From NCBI RefSeq assembly GCF_900258045.1, contig NZ_OGVD01000004.1, positions 496,001 to 560,000 on the forward strand: a DNA stretch of 64,000 bases, given 5' to 3'. This document shows positions 39,127 to 48,971 of this stretch, in pieces; the stretch's first letter is position 1, and every line of letters begins with the position of its first letter. The stretch comes from Sphingorhabdus sp. EL138 (lineage in GTDB: Bacteria > Pseudomonadota > Alphaproteobacteria > Sphingomonadales > Sphingomonadaceae). A program made the position numbers and the translations under genes. The notes under the pieces were generated by a model. The model was given only the letters and a program-made list of their open reading frames with translations, had not been told where the DNA came from and did no database searches.

Positions 39127-39890
39127 GGCTGGCGCCATCCAAGAAAGGATCGATCGATCCAGATACGCAGGGATCACACGTAGCTGACCTGACCTATGGC
39201 GCGCGTCACGTCGCGATCATTATGGACGGCAATGGTCGCTGGGCAAAAAAGAAACATTTGCCGCGGGCAATGGGCCATAAAAAGGGTGTCGAGACTGTTC
39301 GCAGCATTGTTCGGGTTGCAGGAGAAATGGGTATCGAGGCGCTGACCCTCTATGCTTTCTCTTCAGAAAACTGGAGCAGGCCAGCTGATGAAATCACTGA
39401 TTTGATGGGTTTGCTCCGCCAATATATTCAGTCGGACATTGATGAATTTGACGAAAACGGCATTCGCCTGAAGGTCATTGGAAACTACAAGGCACTCGAC
39501 AGTGATATTGTGCAATTGATCGACAATGCTCTGGAGCGGACGGCTGACAACAACAAGATGACGCTCGCCATTGCTTTGAACTACGGTGCACAGGACGAAA
39601 TGCTGAGGGCGGTGCAGAATATTGCTGAGGCTGTGAAGCGTGGTGATGTAGAGCCAGATCAGATTAACATTAGCCATATGTCTGGAGCCCTGGATACCGC
39701 CGGACTGCCACCGCTTGATCTTTTGATCCGTACATCTGGCGAATTGCGTCTTTCCAATTTCCTGCTTTGGCAGGCGGCCTATTCCGAGCTCTATTTTACC
39801 GATGCCCTATGGCCAGACTTTGATAAAAGAGAGCTGCAGAGCGCTTTGAAATCATTTGGGGACCGGGAACGCCGTTTCGGCGGACGTTGA
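39123..39890 (+). CDS. uppS: Polyprenyl diphosphate synthase (UppS)
   Basis: 255 residues with a GTG start overlapping the frr stop (GTGA). It makes the C55 carrier lipid for peptidoglycan and surface glycans from IPP. The motif HVAIIMDGNGRWAKKK has the catalytic Asp; YAFSSENWSRP and RTSGELRLSNFLLWQAAYSE bind substrate. An N-terminal extension of about 25 residues is unconserved, so a later start is possible, although no ATG precedes the core. Confidence 0.95.
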   Translation: MRLAPSKKGSIDPDTQGSHVADLTYGARHVAIIMDGNGRWAKKKHLPRAMGHKKGVETVRSIVRVAGEMGIEALTLYAFSSENWSRPADEITDLMGLLRQYIQSDIDEFDENGIRLKVIGNYKALDSDIVQLIDNALERTADNNKMTLAIALNYGAQDEMLRAVQNIAEAVKRGDVEPDQINISHMSGALDTAGLPPLDLLIRTSGELRLSNFLLWQAAYSELYFTDALWPDFDKRELQSALKSFGDRERRFGGR

Positions 39891-39893
39891 GTC

Positions 39894-40700
39894 ATGAACG
39901 ATCCCGCCAGTCCTGTAAAAAAGCCGCCGAATGAACTGTTGACCCGGATCATTGTCGGCGTTGCACTGGTGGCAGTAACGGTCGTTACGCTTGTAGTGGG
40001 CGACCATGAAATTGGCAGGCACGCTTTGTGGTTTTTGGTGATACTAATGTCACTGGGCATAATGTCTGAATGGGCTGAACTGACGGGGCGACTGGAGAAT
40101 AAGCGCCTTGCCCTTTATGCCCTGTCAGTCCCACTTGCGATCATGTCATATCTGGCCGCCGGACCGTCGTTTCTTGCACTGGGACTATTACTCGGCGCGG
40201 CGATGTTCATCGCGGTTTTTGACCGCTCGATAAAATTGTCTCTGGGGATAATTTATGCTGGATTACCAGCGCTTTCCGTCCTGTATCTGCGAGGCACTGA
40301 TAATGGGTTGCTTATTTTGTTCTGGACGCTGGCACTGGTCTGGGCGACGGATATCGGTGCCTATTTTTCAGGCCGTGCGATCGGCGGACCAAAGCTGGCA
40401 CCGACCTATAGCCCAAACAAAACCTGGGCGGGATTGATCGGGGGCGTGATTGTGACAGCCTTGTTCAGTTTTGCCCTGCACGTTTACTTTCAACTGCCGT
40501 TCCGTCTGGTCCTGCTGAGCATTCCGCTGGCTGTGCTCGCTCAAATGGGCGACTTGTTTGAGAGCCAGATGAAACGGCAGGCAGGGGTCAAGGATAGCGG
40601 CACCATATTCCCCGGCCACGGCGGAGTCATGGACAGGCTGGATGGCCTGATTCCGGTCGCACCTGTTGTTGCGATCATCATATTATTTGGCGGCCAATGA
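39894..40700 (+). CDS. cdsA: Phosphatidate cytidylyltransferase
   Basis: 268 residues, multi-pass inner-membrane enzyme that makes CDP-diacylglycerol, the precursor consumed by PssA. The signature near the C-terminus is GDLFESQMKRQAGVKDSG followed by PGHGGVMDRLDGL. It follows uppS by 3 bp and overlaps dxr by 4 nt (ATGA). Confidence 0.95.
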   Translation: MNDPASPVKKPPNELLTRIIVGVALVAVTVVTLVVGDHEIGRHALWFLVILMSLGIMSEWAELTGRLENKRLALYALSVPLAIMSYLAAGPSFLALGLLLGAAMFIAVFDRSIKLSLGIIYAGLPALSVLYLRGTDNGLLILFWTLALVWATDIGAYFSGRAIGGPKLAPTYSPNKTWAGLIGGVIVTALFSFALHVYFQLPFRLVLLSIPLAVLAQMGDLFESQMKRQAGVKDSGTIFPGHGGVMDRLDGLIPVAPVVAIIILFGGQ

Positions 40701-41869
40701 ACCACGCATCACCCAGAACTATTTCCATATTCGGGGCCACTGGTTCGGTAGGTACATCCACGCTCGACCTTGTTCGTCTGGAGCGTGACAAATATCGCAT
40801 TCTTGCACTGACCGCGAATAGCAATGCTGAAGAACTGGCGAAGCTGGCCATTGAATTTGACGCTGAGATCGCCGTTATCGCTGATAGCAATCAATATGAA
40901 GCCCTCAAAAACCTGCTAACCGGCACAAAAACCGAAGTTGCCGCCGGGCCGGAACGGCTGGTTGACGCTGCCGCGCTGGGTGCTGACTGGACAATGGCTG
41001 CAATCGTTGGCTGTGCCGGTTTGCCGCCAACACTGGCGGCCTTGAAGTGCGGAAAGACAGTCGCGCTGGCTAATAAAGAGGCTCTGGTTTCCGCCGGCGC
41101 GCTGATGATGGCGCAGGCCAGGGCGGCCGGCGCAACGTTGCTACCGGTAGATTCAGAACATAATGCAATCTTCCAGTCCTTACAGGGCGGGCGCGTTGAT
41201 CAGGTTCGCAAGATTACGCTGACGGCCAGCGGCGGACCCTTCCGAACATGGTCCAGAGAACAGATGGCGTCGGTCACACCAGAGCAGGCCGTGGCGCATC
41301 CCAATTGGGACATGGGTGCCAAGATATCTGTCGATAGTGCCACCATGATGAACAAGGGGCTTGAGCTGATTGAGGCCCATCATCTGTTTCCGGTTGGTTT
41401 GGAGAATATTGACATATTGGTCCATCCACAATCGGTTATTCATTCCATGGTGGAATATAAGGACCGGTCCACATTGGCGCAGTTGGGGTCGCCGGATATG
41501 CGCATTCCCATCGCCAGCGCGCTGGCCTGGCCAGAACGCATGACAACTGACTGTTTGCCGCTTGATCTGGCCAAAATCACTCGCTTGGACTTTGAAACGC
41601 CTGATCATGATCGCTTCCCGGCGATAAAGCTGTCGCGTGACGCCATAGAGGCTGGTGGTGCGGTTCCGGCCATATTGAATGCAGCCAACGAAATTGCGGT
41701 TGCAGCCTTCCTGAAGGAAGATGTTCAGTTTCTGGAAATCACTGAGATTGTATCGCGCATTATTGACAGCTATAGCCCGCCGGTACCCAATGATCTTGTG
41801 GATATTTTTGGGATTGATAGAGAAGTGCGGGAACGAACCGCAACCATGATTGAGGATGTTAGAGTTTGA
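40697..41869 (+). CDS. dxr: 1-deoxy-D-xylulose 5-phosphate reductoisomerase
   Basis: 390 residues. It converts DXP to MEP, the first committed step of the MEP isoprenoid pathway that feeds UppS. The NADPH-binding start ISIFGATGSVGTSTLDLV, LANKEALVSAGALMM and PVDSEHNAIFQ (metal ligands Asp/Glu) are all present. Overlaps: 4 nt with cdsA, and 4 nt with the TTG start of rseP. Confidence 0.97.
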   Translation: MNHASPRTISIFGATGSVGTSTLDLVRLERDKYRILALTANSNAEELAKLAIEFDAEIAVIADSNQYEALKNLLTGTKTEVAAGPERLVDAAALGADWTMAAIVGCAGLPPTLAALKCGKTVALANKEALVSAGALMMAQARAAGATLLPVDSEHNAIFQSLQGGRVDQVRKITLTASGGPFRTWSREQMASVTPEQAVAHPNWDMGAKISVDSATMMNKGLELIEAHHLFPVGLENIDILVHPQSVIHSMVEYKDRSTLAQLGSPDMRIPIASALAWPERMTTDCLPLDLAKITRLDFETPDHDRFPAIKLSRDAIEAGGAVPAILNAANEIAVAAFLKEDVQFLEITEIVSRIIDSYSPPVPNDLVDIFGIDREVRERTATMIEDVRV

Positions 41870-42990
41870 CTGAAAATCCAGGCATATTGCTGACTTTATT
41901 TGCTTTTTTGCTTACTATCGGTGTGCTCGTCTTCATCCATGAAATGGGGCACTATCTGGTTGGACGCTGGTGCGGTGTAAAGGCCGATACGTTCGCCATC
42001 GGTTTTGGCAAGGAACTGGTCGGCTGGAATGACAAGCGCGGCACCAGATGGAAAATCTGCGCATTGCCACTTGGCGGCTATGTCCAGTTTGCTGGAGATA
42101 TGGATCCCGCCAGTACACCCGGCGACGATTGGCTGAAGTTGCCTCCGGAAGAACGCAATCAAACCTTTCAATCTAAATCCTTATGGCAAAGGGCTGCGAT
42201 TGTTTTTGCAGGGCCAGCGATTAATTTCCTTTTCGCCATTTTGATTTTAGCGGGCTTCGCCCTGACTTTTGGAGAGAGCGTGACACCACCGGTGGTTGGA
42301 ACGGTTGCAGAAAATTCGACCGCCGACGGTATCGGTTTGAAGGAAGGCGATAAAATCGTCTCTATTGATGGTGATTCTATTGGCCGTTTTACTGATTTAT
42401 CGCGCGAAATTTCTATCATTCCTGATGAAACTGTGGAGATCGCCTTCGAGCGGGATGGTACGGTCATCGCAAAAGAAGCCAAAATCGGCGTGCGTATTGA
42501 GAAAGATCGGTTCGGAAATGAATACCGGATTGGCCTGCTGGGGATATCGCCGGGTAGCGTCGAACGACGGGATGTCCCGCTATGGGAGGCGCCTATTGTC
42601 GCAACGCGTCAGACCGGCGAGATTGTGGATCTCATCGTGACAACATTGGGACAGGTGATCAGCGGCCGAAGGTCGGTTACAGAATTAGGTGGACCGCTTA
42701 AAATTGCACAGGTTTCAGGTGAACAATTTGTTGCTGGGCTGAGCCAGTTCATATTCTTTGTAGCGTTAATCTCAATTAACTTAGGGTTCATCAACCTCCT
42801 GCCAATCCCCATGCTCGATGGTGGGCATTTGATGTTCTATGCCATAGAAGCGGTCCGGCGAAAGCCTGCTAATCCTATGGTTCAGGAATGGGCGTTTCGA
42901 TCGGGTTTTGCACTGGTGGTAATGTTCATGTTGGTGGTGACGTTTAATGATTTGGCCTCTTTTGGATTATTCAGGGCAATCTCTGGTTAA
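41866..42990 (+). CDS. rseP: Site-2 protease RseP (RIP metalloprotease)
   Basis: 374 residues, with a TTG start overlapping the dxr stop (TTGA). It cuts anti-sigma factors and signal-peptide remnants within the membrane. The zinc motif HEMGH lies at about residues 25-29; one PDZ domain (about 130-215, PPVVGTVAENSTADGIGLKEGD) follows rather than the two of E. coli RseP; the third zinc ligand is in NLLPIPMLDGGH. Membrane helices lie at both ends. A rare start codon suggests low, coupled expression. Confidence 0.94.
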   Translation: MTENPGILLTLFAFLLTIGVLVFIHEMGHYLVGRWCGVKADTFAIGFGKELVGWNDKRGTRWKICALPLGGYVQFAGDMDPASTPGDDWLKLPPEERNQTFQSKSLWQRAAIVFAGPAINFLFAILILAGFALTFGESVTPPVVGTVAENSTADGIGLKEGDKIVSIDGDSIGRFTDLSREISIIPDETVEIAFERDGTVIAKEAKIGVRIEKDRFGNEYRIGLLGISPGSVERRDVPLWEAPIVATRQTGEIVDLIVTTLGQVISGRRSVTELGGPLKIAQVSGEQFVAGLSQFIFFVALISINLGFINLLPIPMLDGGHLMFYAIEAVRRKPANPMVQEWAFRSGFALVVMFMLVVTFNDLASFGLFRAISG

Positions 42991-43091
42991 CAGCCTGTTG
43001 ATTGACCATTGATTGATCGCTCCGGTTGGGGCAGGGGGTTTCGCAAAACTTGATGCATTTATGCACTGGTTAGTATTTTTGAGTTTTAGGC

Positions 43092-45857
43092 GTGAAAGCG
43101 AGTTTGTCTGTGAAGCATAAAAAACGGCTCCTGCCCATGTTGTTGAGTGGTACCATATTGGCAGGCATTTCGGTGCCAGCCTATGCACAGGAAGCGCCGG
43201 CGGTTGAGCCTGTCCTGCCTGTCGACAACACGATCAGATCTATCGTGGTAAATGGCTCTCAGCGGCTGGAATCAGGAACTGTCCTTTCTTACATGAAGCT
43301 GCGGGTTGGGCAGACCTACACGCAGGAAGCTGCCGACCAGGCCCTCAAGGACCTGTTCGAAACAGAATTGTTCAAGGATGTCAGCATCCGTAATAATGCC
43401 GGTGCGGTTGTTATCGAAGTTGTTGAAAATCCTGTGATCAACCGGATATTGCTGGAAGGCAATAAGCGGATCAAAGAGGACAAAATCCGTCCGGAAATCC
43501 GCTTGGCACCGCGACAGATTTTCACTCGTTCCAAAGTGCGCGCCGACGTGGCCCGGATCGTCGAGCTATACAAACGCAAGGGGCGGTTTGCGGCCAGTGT
43601 CGAGCCAAAAATGGTTCAACTTGACCAGAACCGTGTTGATATTGTTTTTGAAGTCAATGAAGGCCCGAAATCCAAGGTTCAGCAGATCAACATCATCGGA
43701 AATGAAGTGTTTTCGGATGGCAAGCTGCGCGGCGAAATGGCTACAAAACAGGCCCGTTTTTATCGTTTTTTCAGTTCGAGCGATACTTATGACCCGGACC
43801 GGTTAGCTTTTGACCAGCAGAAGTTACGTCAATTCTATTTGACCGAAGGCTATGCAGATTTTCGCGTGATTTCGGCTGTGGCGGAACTAACACCGGACAA
43901 AAAAGACTTCATCATCACCTATGTTGTGGAAGAGGGCGATCGCTACAAATTTGGCGACGTTACAGTTGAAAGCGAAATTCGAGATTTCACTTCAGAAACG
44001 TTGACCCCGCTTTTACCGATGAAAGAAGGCGACTTTTACAACGCGAAGCAAGTGGAGGACACAGTGGAAAGCCTGTCCGAGACTGCTGGTTTGTTTGGCT
44101 ATGCCTTTGCCGATGTCCGCCCGGAATTTACGCGCGATAAAGAAACCCTGACCATGGGGATCAACTTTCAGGTTGCCGAGAGTGATCGTGTCTATGTCGA
44201 GCGTATTGATATCAATGGTAATACGCTGACCGTCGATAAAGTGGTACGGCGCGAATTCCGCTTGAATGAAGGCGATGCGTTTAACAGTTTTCAAGTCAAA
44301 CGCTCGGCCAACCGGATCAAGTCTCTTGGCTTTTTCCAGGATGAACTGGAAATTGAACAGAAACAGGGCAGTGCACCCGACCGGATCATATTGGAAGCCA
44401 ATGTAGAAGAACGAGCAACCGGTGAATTACAGCTGTCAGCCGGTTTCTCCAGTGTTGAGAACTTCATTCTTCAGGCCTCTGTCCGCCAACGTAACTTCCG
44501 CGGCAAAGGCCAGGAATTGCGTGCAAGTGTCAGCTATTCCAGCTTCTCTCAATCGATCGAATTCGGATTCACCGAACCATATCTGTTCGACCGGAATATT
44601 GCCGTTGGTGTCGATGTCTTCCGCCGTGATTTGAACAGCTTCAACTTTGTCGGCAATGACCGTGAGACGACATTTGAGCAGCTGACAACCGGTTTCCAGG
44701 TTCGTGCGGGCGTACCGATCACCGAATATCTATCTGCTTCACTACGCTACGGCCTGAGCTTTGATGACGTGACGCTGGACAGGGATTTGTTTTTCACTGA
44801 CTCTAATAGTGATGGCGATCGTGGCAACAGCCCAGAAGATACCTGTGACCCTCTGGTTGCCGGCCGTTTTCTATGCGATGCGCTCGGTAAGCGTACCACC
44901 TCCTCAATCGGCGCGTCGCTGATCTATGATGATCGCGACAACCGGGTCCGCCCGACGCGCGGTCAAACTATCGTCGGCAGTCTCGATTTTGCCGGTTTGG
45001 GAGGCAGCGTCAAATATTTGAGGGGACGCCTTAATGCGGCGAAATATTGGCGTCCATTTGGTCAGTTCATTTTCTCGATAAGCGGCGAGGCCGGGTATAT
45101 TCATCCGCTGGAAAATCGCGGCAGTGCCGCAGATGGCATTGATGATGTTCGATTGACCGACCGGTTCTTCCTAGGCGAACCGCAAATTCGTGGCTTTGGC
45201 ATTCGTGGGGTTGGCCCTCGGGTTGTTCGGAACTTCACGCAGCCGGCGCTGGATGATGATGGCAATCCATTTAACCAGATCATCATCAACGAAAATCAAC
45301 GCACGGATGACGCTATCGGCGGGCGGGCATACTATTTGGCGCGGGCTGAATTGGAGATTCCCCTTGGTTCTGGAGCCCGTGAGTTGGGTTTGAGGCCTTC
45401 GATCTTTGTTGATGCCGGTGCGGTGTTTAAGGTCACTACTCCGATTTTACAAAACCCTCAGTTTGTCGGAAGACTTCAGGAACGCGACGCGAATGGTGCT
45501 GGTGTAACAATCGGGCGTGTTGATGACGCCGGTATGCCGGTTCTCGATGAGAATGATGTGCAGATTCAGGATCCGGTCTTTGTTGATAATGCTCTGGGTT
45601 TCTTGAGAACAGATCCTAATGGCAACGCTATTATTACACCGCAAGCCACTGACGCCAACGGTAATCCATTTCCGGTCGCGACCACATTCACAGAAAGCTT
45701 CTTTGGCGATACTGCCAGTCCCCGTGTTTCCGTTGGCATAGGTGTCAACTGGAATTCCCCATTCGGTCCATTCAGGATTGATGTCGCCCGCGCTTTGCTG
45801 AAAGAGCCCGGCGATGATACTAAGCTATTTACTTTCAATGTAGGAACACAATTCTAA
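43092..45857 (+). CDS. bamA: Outer-membrane protein assembly factor BamA
   Basis: 921 residues, longer than the about 770-810 usual. The signal peptide ends at PAYAQEA. Five POTRA domains (about 45-430) precede the 16-strand barrel. The lid-lock motif is QIRGFGIRG (about 697-705), and the C-terminus ends in Phe (FNVGTQF), the beta-signal. Extra length lies partly in a loop of about 70 residues near 795-865 (rich in Asp/Asn/Gly), and a cysteine pair occurs in another loop (CDPLVAGRFLCDALG, near 590). The bare ATG/GTG choice is uncertain by a few codons. It is followed immediately by skp. Confidence 0.96.
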   Translation: MKASLSVKHKKRLLPMLLSGTILAGISVPAYAQEAPAVEPVLPVDNTIRSIVVNGSQRLESGTVLSYMKLRVGQTYTQEAADQALKDLFETELFKDVSIRNNAGAVVIEVVENPVINRILLEGNKRIKEDKIRPEIRLAPRQIFTRSKVRADVARIVELYKRKGRFAASVEPKMVQLDQNRVDIVFEVNEGPKSKVQQINIIGNEVFSDGKLRGEMATKQARFYRFFSSSDTYDPDRLAFDQQKLRQFYLTEGYADFRVISAVAELTPDKKDFIITYVVEEGDRYKFGDVTVESEIRDFTSETLTPLLPMKEGDFYNAKQVEDTVESLSETAGLFGYAFADVRPEFTRDKETLTMGINFQVAESDRVYVERIDINGNTLTVDKVVRREFRLNEGDAFNSFQVKRSANRIKSLGFFQDELEIEQKQGSAPDRIILEANVEERATGELQLSAGFSSVENFILQASVRQRNFRGKGQELRASVSYSSFSQSIEFGFTEPYLFDRNIAVGVDVFRRDLNSFNFVGNDRETTFEQLTTGFQVRAGVPITEYLSASLRYGLSFDDVTLDRDLFFTDSNSDGDRGNSPEDTCDPLVAGRFLCDALGKRTTSSIGASLIYDDRDNRVRPTRGQTIVGSLDFAGLGGSVKYLRGRLNAAKYWRPFGQFIFSISGEAGYIHPLENRGSAADGIDDVRLTDRFFLGEPQIRGFGIRGVGPRVVRNFTQPALDDDGNPFNQIIINENQRTDDAIGGRAYYLARAELEIPLGSGARELGLRPSIFVDAGAVFKVTTPILQNPQFVGRLQERDANGAGVTIGRVDDAGMPVLDENDVQIQDPVFVDNALGFLRTDPNGNAIITPQATDANGNPFPVATTFTESFFGDTASPRVSVGIGVNWNSPFGPFRIDVARALLKEPGDDTKLFTFNVGTQF

Positions 45858-46498
45858 TGACATTTTCAACTAAGACACTTTTGAAATCAGCGGCATTGGC
45901 CGTTGCAACCTTGTCTGTCCCAGCGGTTGTCGCCTCGCCGGCGGCTGCGCAATCCAGAACCAGCATCGGCGTCGCGAATTATGAAGCGGCAGTTGTTCGG
46001 TCACAAGCTTACCGGACGGCCGTGGAGCAGATGAAAACAACCTATAAGGCAGATATTGATGCGACCAACGCGCGTGCAACGGCTTTACAGACAGAACTGA
46101 AACCTCTGGTCGATGCCTACAACGCAGCGGTTCAGCAGCCAGGTGCTACAGCACAGACGGTGCAACCACAGGCACAGGCCTTGCAACAGAAGCGTCAATC
46201 CGGTCAGCAAGAACTTGCTCGCCTGCAACAGCGTGTCACATTGGCCACGGCTTATGTGGAAGAGCAGGTCGGCATGAAACTCAATGACGCGATCAAGGCG
46301 GCGATGAAAGCCAAAAATGTTGATCTTGTGCTGCAACCCCAAGCTGTTGTCGCACGTGAGCCTTATGTTGACATAACCGAATCCATCGTAGCGGAACTCA
46401 ACAAGCTGGTTCCTTCCGCGACAATTACACCGCCAGCTGGATGGAAGCCTGGTCAGGCACAGCAGCCGGCCGCAACTGAACAACCTTCCGGTCGTTAA
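45857..46498 (+). CDS. skp: OmpH/Skp family periplasmic chaperone
   Basis: 213 residues. The signal peptide (about 1-31) ends SPAAAQS. The mature protein is a helical hairpin rich in Gln and Ala ([20 protein letters not shown]), which would form Skp-like tentacles holding unfolded outer-membrane proteins. The C-terminal tail is Pro/Gln-rich (about 190-213). Overlaps the bamA stop by one base. Position directly after bamA supports the Skp role. Confidence 0.88.
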   Translation: MTFSTKTLLKSAALAVATLSVPAVVASPAAAQSRTSIGVANYEAAVVRSQAYRTAVEQMKTTYKADIDATNARATALQTELKPLVDAYNAAVQQPGATAQTVQPQAQALQQKRQSGQQELARLQQRVTLATAYVEEQVGMKLNDAIKAAMKAKNVDLVLQPQAVVAREPYVDITESIVAELNKLVPSATITPPAGWKPGQAQQPAATEQPSGR

Positions 46499-46506
46499 TA
46501 ACCGCT

Positions 46507-46965
46507 ATGTCTGAATCGCTGGATTATGACGTAACAAAGGTGATGGCGGTGTTGCCGCACCGCTATCCCATGTTGCTGGTCGATCGTGTGGAAGAATTGG
46601 TCAAGGACGAGTCGATTCGTGCGGTGAAAGCCGTCACGATGAATGAAGGCTTCTTCCAGGGGCATTTCCCCGGACGACCGATCATGCCAGGCGTTATGAT
46701 TGTCGAGGCTTTGGCCCAGGCTGCCGGCGTTTTGGCGATGGAAAGCTTTGGACTGGTTGGTTCTGGCAAGCTCGTTTATTTCATGGCCATTGACGGGGCA
46801 AAGTTCCGCAATCCCGTGGAGCCAGGCTGCTTGTTGTCGCTCAATGTTGAATTTGTGCAGAAACGTCCACGGGTCTGTAAATTTTCAGGGAAAGCGATGA
46901 TTGGCGACAAATTGGCCGCTGAGGCCAGCTTTACAGCCATGATTGCTGATCCGCCCAGTTCATAA
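46507..46965 (+). CDS. fabZ: 3-hydroxyacyl-ACP dehydratase FabZ
   Basis: 152 residues. It dehydrates 3-hydroxyacyl-ACP in fatty-acid elongation. The hot-dog fold motif [13 protein letters not shown] and the catalytic His53 in [20 protein letters not shown] with Glu67 are clear. In LPS-making bacteria it lies between lpxD and lpxA; here it directly follows skp by 8 bp with no lpx gene on either side. Confidence 0.96.
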   Translation: MSESLDYDVTKVMAVLPHRYPMLLVDRVEELVKDESIRAVKAVTMNEGFFQGHFPGRPIMPGVMIVEALAQAAGVLAMESFGLVGSGKLVYFMAIDGAKFRNPVEPGCLLSLNVEFVQKRPRVCKFSGKAMIGDKLAAEASFTAMIADPPSS

Positions 46966-47085
46966 TTGGCAGGATAGACGACAAAAGAATCTTGCACTTT
47001 GGAGCGGCGGCAGTTAATGCGCCGCTTCGCATTCTATTATACGCTTAGGGAACTGGTCGGAAACCAGCCCGCTTTGGAGCAAAAA

Positions 47086-47316
47086 ATGAAAAAAGATACG
47101 CATCCCGACTATCACATGATCAAGGTCCAGATGACCGATGGCACTGTGTTTGAAACCCGCTCTACCTGGGGCAAAGAGGGCGAAACTTTGCAGCTTGATA
47201 TTGATCCGACATCGCATCCAGCTTGGACTGGCGGCAACCAGCGCCTTATGGATGCTGGCGGTCAGGTTGCACGTTTCAACAAGCGTTTCGGCGGTTTGTC
47301 ACTCAAGAAAAATTAA
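47086..47316 (+). CDS. rpmE: 50S ribosomal protein L31
   Basis: 76 residues from the ATG at 47086 (TTGGAGC upstream). An in-frame extension further upstream lacks family similarity. [19 protein letters not shown] and [28 protein letters not shown] are typical of the zinc-free alphaproteobacterial L31. There are no cysteines, so the Cys zinc site is absent, and expression is not expected to need zinc. A short hairpin (47053-47067, CTGGT/ACCAG) lies in its leader. Confidence 0.94.
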   Translation: MKKDTHPDYHMIKVQMTDGTVFETRSTWGKEGETLQLDIDPTSHPAWTGGNQRLMDAGGQVARFNKRFGGLSLKKN

Positions 47317-47325
47317 GCTGCGTTT

Positions 47326-47346
47326 GCAGAGGTTTAGGGCCTCTGC
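47326..47346. terminator. Bidirectional hairpin between rpmE and pxpC
   Basis: GCAGAGG/CCTCTGC, 7-bp stem with 7-nt loop, between convergent stops. The T-runs are weak on both sides; it may serve both genes. Confidence 0.5.
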
Positions 47347-48294
47347 TCACCACAAGCTAACGGCACCAAGCCATGGCGTGAGAAGCGACAGCTTCTGGCG
47401 ATAAATTTCCGCTGCCCGCAGACTTGAGATTTTTACGAATTGGATTTCCGAGCCTGGGCGCAGTTGCCCGATCAGGTGGCGATCGGCCCTTATCACTTGT
47501 GCTATTCGCGGATAGCCTCCGGTTGTTTGCGCATCTGGTCCGAGCAAAAAAGGTTCTCCGTCCGGTGGGCACTGGATTGTGCCTGGAAACACCGGTGCGC
47601 TTTGCATCTCTTCGTCATTCTCCATTTCGAGAATAATGCCATGCAAATTGAGCCCCATCCGATTAGCTCTTCGTCCGGCCTGAAACTTTTCTTCAAATAA
47701 TTTACTTTGAGAATAGGAGGTTAAGGCCGAAATTTCGGGTCCTGTGGTCATCCGTATGATATATTTTCCGGACAGATTGGGGCGCAACCCAATGGGTGTT
47801 TCCGTATCCGTCGGATCAGGTTCAGAATTCCCTGTCCACTGGATTTCGTCACCGGCCTTCACGGCGCGACCATGAAAACCTCCCAATCCGGCACCGAGAT
47901 AGGTGGATTGACCGCCCAAAAGAGACTGGGCGTCTATTTTTCCCGCAACAGCGAGATAGGATCGGCAACCTTGATCTGCCGGACCGATATGAATGTCGTC
48001 GCCGGGCTTCATATGGATCCGTTTGTGCAATGGCTGATCTTCGCCGTTGATGCGGAAAAATGAGGCGGCGCCTGTTAAAGCCATAGCACTATGTTTTTCG
48101 GCCACAAATTTGGCATCATCCAGAGTGATTTCGATCGCAATCGCGCCTGCAGCTTCGCCGACCAGATGATTGGCCAAGGCGAGGGACAGGTAATCTGCCG
48201 CTCCGGCTGCAGGCATACCTAAGTGCCTATGGCCGGAGAATGGGGAACCTTGCAAAGTCGTTTGCAAACCGGGTTTGACAACGGTGAGACTCAT
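47347..48294 (-). CDS. pxpC: 5-oxoprolinase subunit PxpC (biotin-dependent carboxyltransferase-like)
   Basis: 315 residues. It belongs to the family of allophanate-hydrolase subunit 2 / KipA, with the marks GLQTTLQGSPFSGHRHLGMPAAGA-like N-terminus and FLLGPDAQTTGGYPRIAQVI. In E. coli PxpA, PxpB and PxpC together hydrolyse 5-oxoproline with ATP to glutamate. It overlaps pxpB by 4 nt, so the three subunits are translationally coupled. Confidence 0.9.
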   Translation of the reverse strand: MSLTVVKPGLQTTLQGSPFSGHRHLGMPAAGAADYLSLALANHLVGEAAGAIAIEITLDDAKFVAEKHSAMALTGAASFFRINGEDQPLHKRIHMKPGDDIHIGPADQGCRSYLAVAGKIDAQSLLGGQSTYLGAGLGGFHGRAVKAGDEIQWTGNSEPDPTDTETPIGLRPNLSGKYIIRMTTGPEISALTSYSQSKLFEEKFQAGRRANRMGLNLHGIILEMENDEEMQSAPVFPGTIQCPPDGEPFLLGPDAQTTGGYPRIAQVIRADRHLIGQLRPGSEIQFVKISSLRAAEIYRQKLSLLTPWLGAVSLW

Positions 48295-48971
48295 TCGCCC
48301 AGTTCTCTGGAATATTGTTCCTCGGCAATCTTTTCAAATTCGGCTTTATCAATCGATCGGAATGATACGACTTGATTGGCAGACAAGAGTGCGGGTTGGT
48401 TGTTCTCGGGACGAAAAAGGTGAACAGGTGTGCGGCCAATGATCGGCCAGCCACCAGGACTGCTGAAAGAATAGATACAGCTTTGGTCGCCAATGATACC
48501 GATCGAACCAGCCCCCACTTTCTGTCGGGGTTTTGGCAATCTGCCGATCTTGGCAATTTCCTCCTGGCATCGCAGATAAGCAAAACCGGGCATGAAACCG
48601 AGCATCGTCACAGTGAATGACAAATTGTTATGCCATGCAATCAATGTTGCAGGGGACATTCCCAATTTGTCGGCTATCCATTCCTGGTCGGGTGCGAATA
48701 TTTTGTCGTAACAAACCGGAACTGTGATGGGCTCCATTTGCGGCACTGCAGCGGCCAGCGGTTGCAGCAGTTGTTCGCGAAGCAGGTCGGACGCTTTATC
48801 CGGTGTGATCTGAGCAGGGTCAAACTGTACGGCAACACTTTCTAGTCCGGGAACAATCTCCCGCCACATGGTTTGCTGCCTTAAGGCAGAGCTCGCGGCT
48901 TGAACGGCGTCGAGGTCGCCCAATTGGCAAAAAAGCGTGTCATCGCATATGTGAATGTCGACAATATTCAC
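48291..48971 (-). CDS. pxpB: 5-oxoprolinase subunit PxpB
   Basis: 226 residues. The KipI/allophanate hydrolase subunit 1 family is recognised by MLGFMPGFAYLRC and GGWPIIGRTPVHLF with SVAVQFDP near the centre. It acts with PxpA and PxpC. It overlaps both neighbouring pxp genes by 4 nt. Confidence 0.92.
   Translation of the reverse strand: MNIVDIHICDDTLFCQLGDLDAVQAASSALRQQTMWREIVPGLESVAVQFDPAQITPDKASDLLREQLLQPLAAAVPQMEPITVPVCYDKIFAPDQEWIADKLGMSPATLIAWHNNLSFTVTMLGFMPGFAYLRCQEEIAKIGRLPKPRQKVGAGSIGIIGDQSCIYSFSSPGGWPIIGRTPVHLFRPENNQPALLSANQVVSFRSIDKAEFEKIAEEQYSRELGE

Noticed and set aside
46999-47085. N-terminal extension of L31
   Set aside because: The upstream codons do not fit the family, and a good ribosome site precedes the ATG at 47086.
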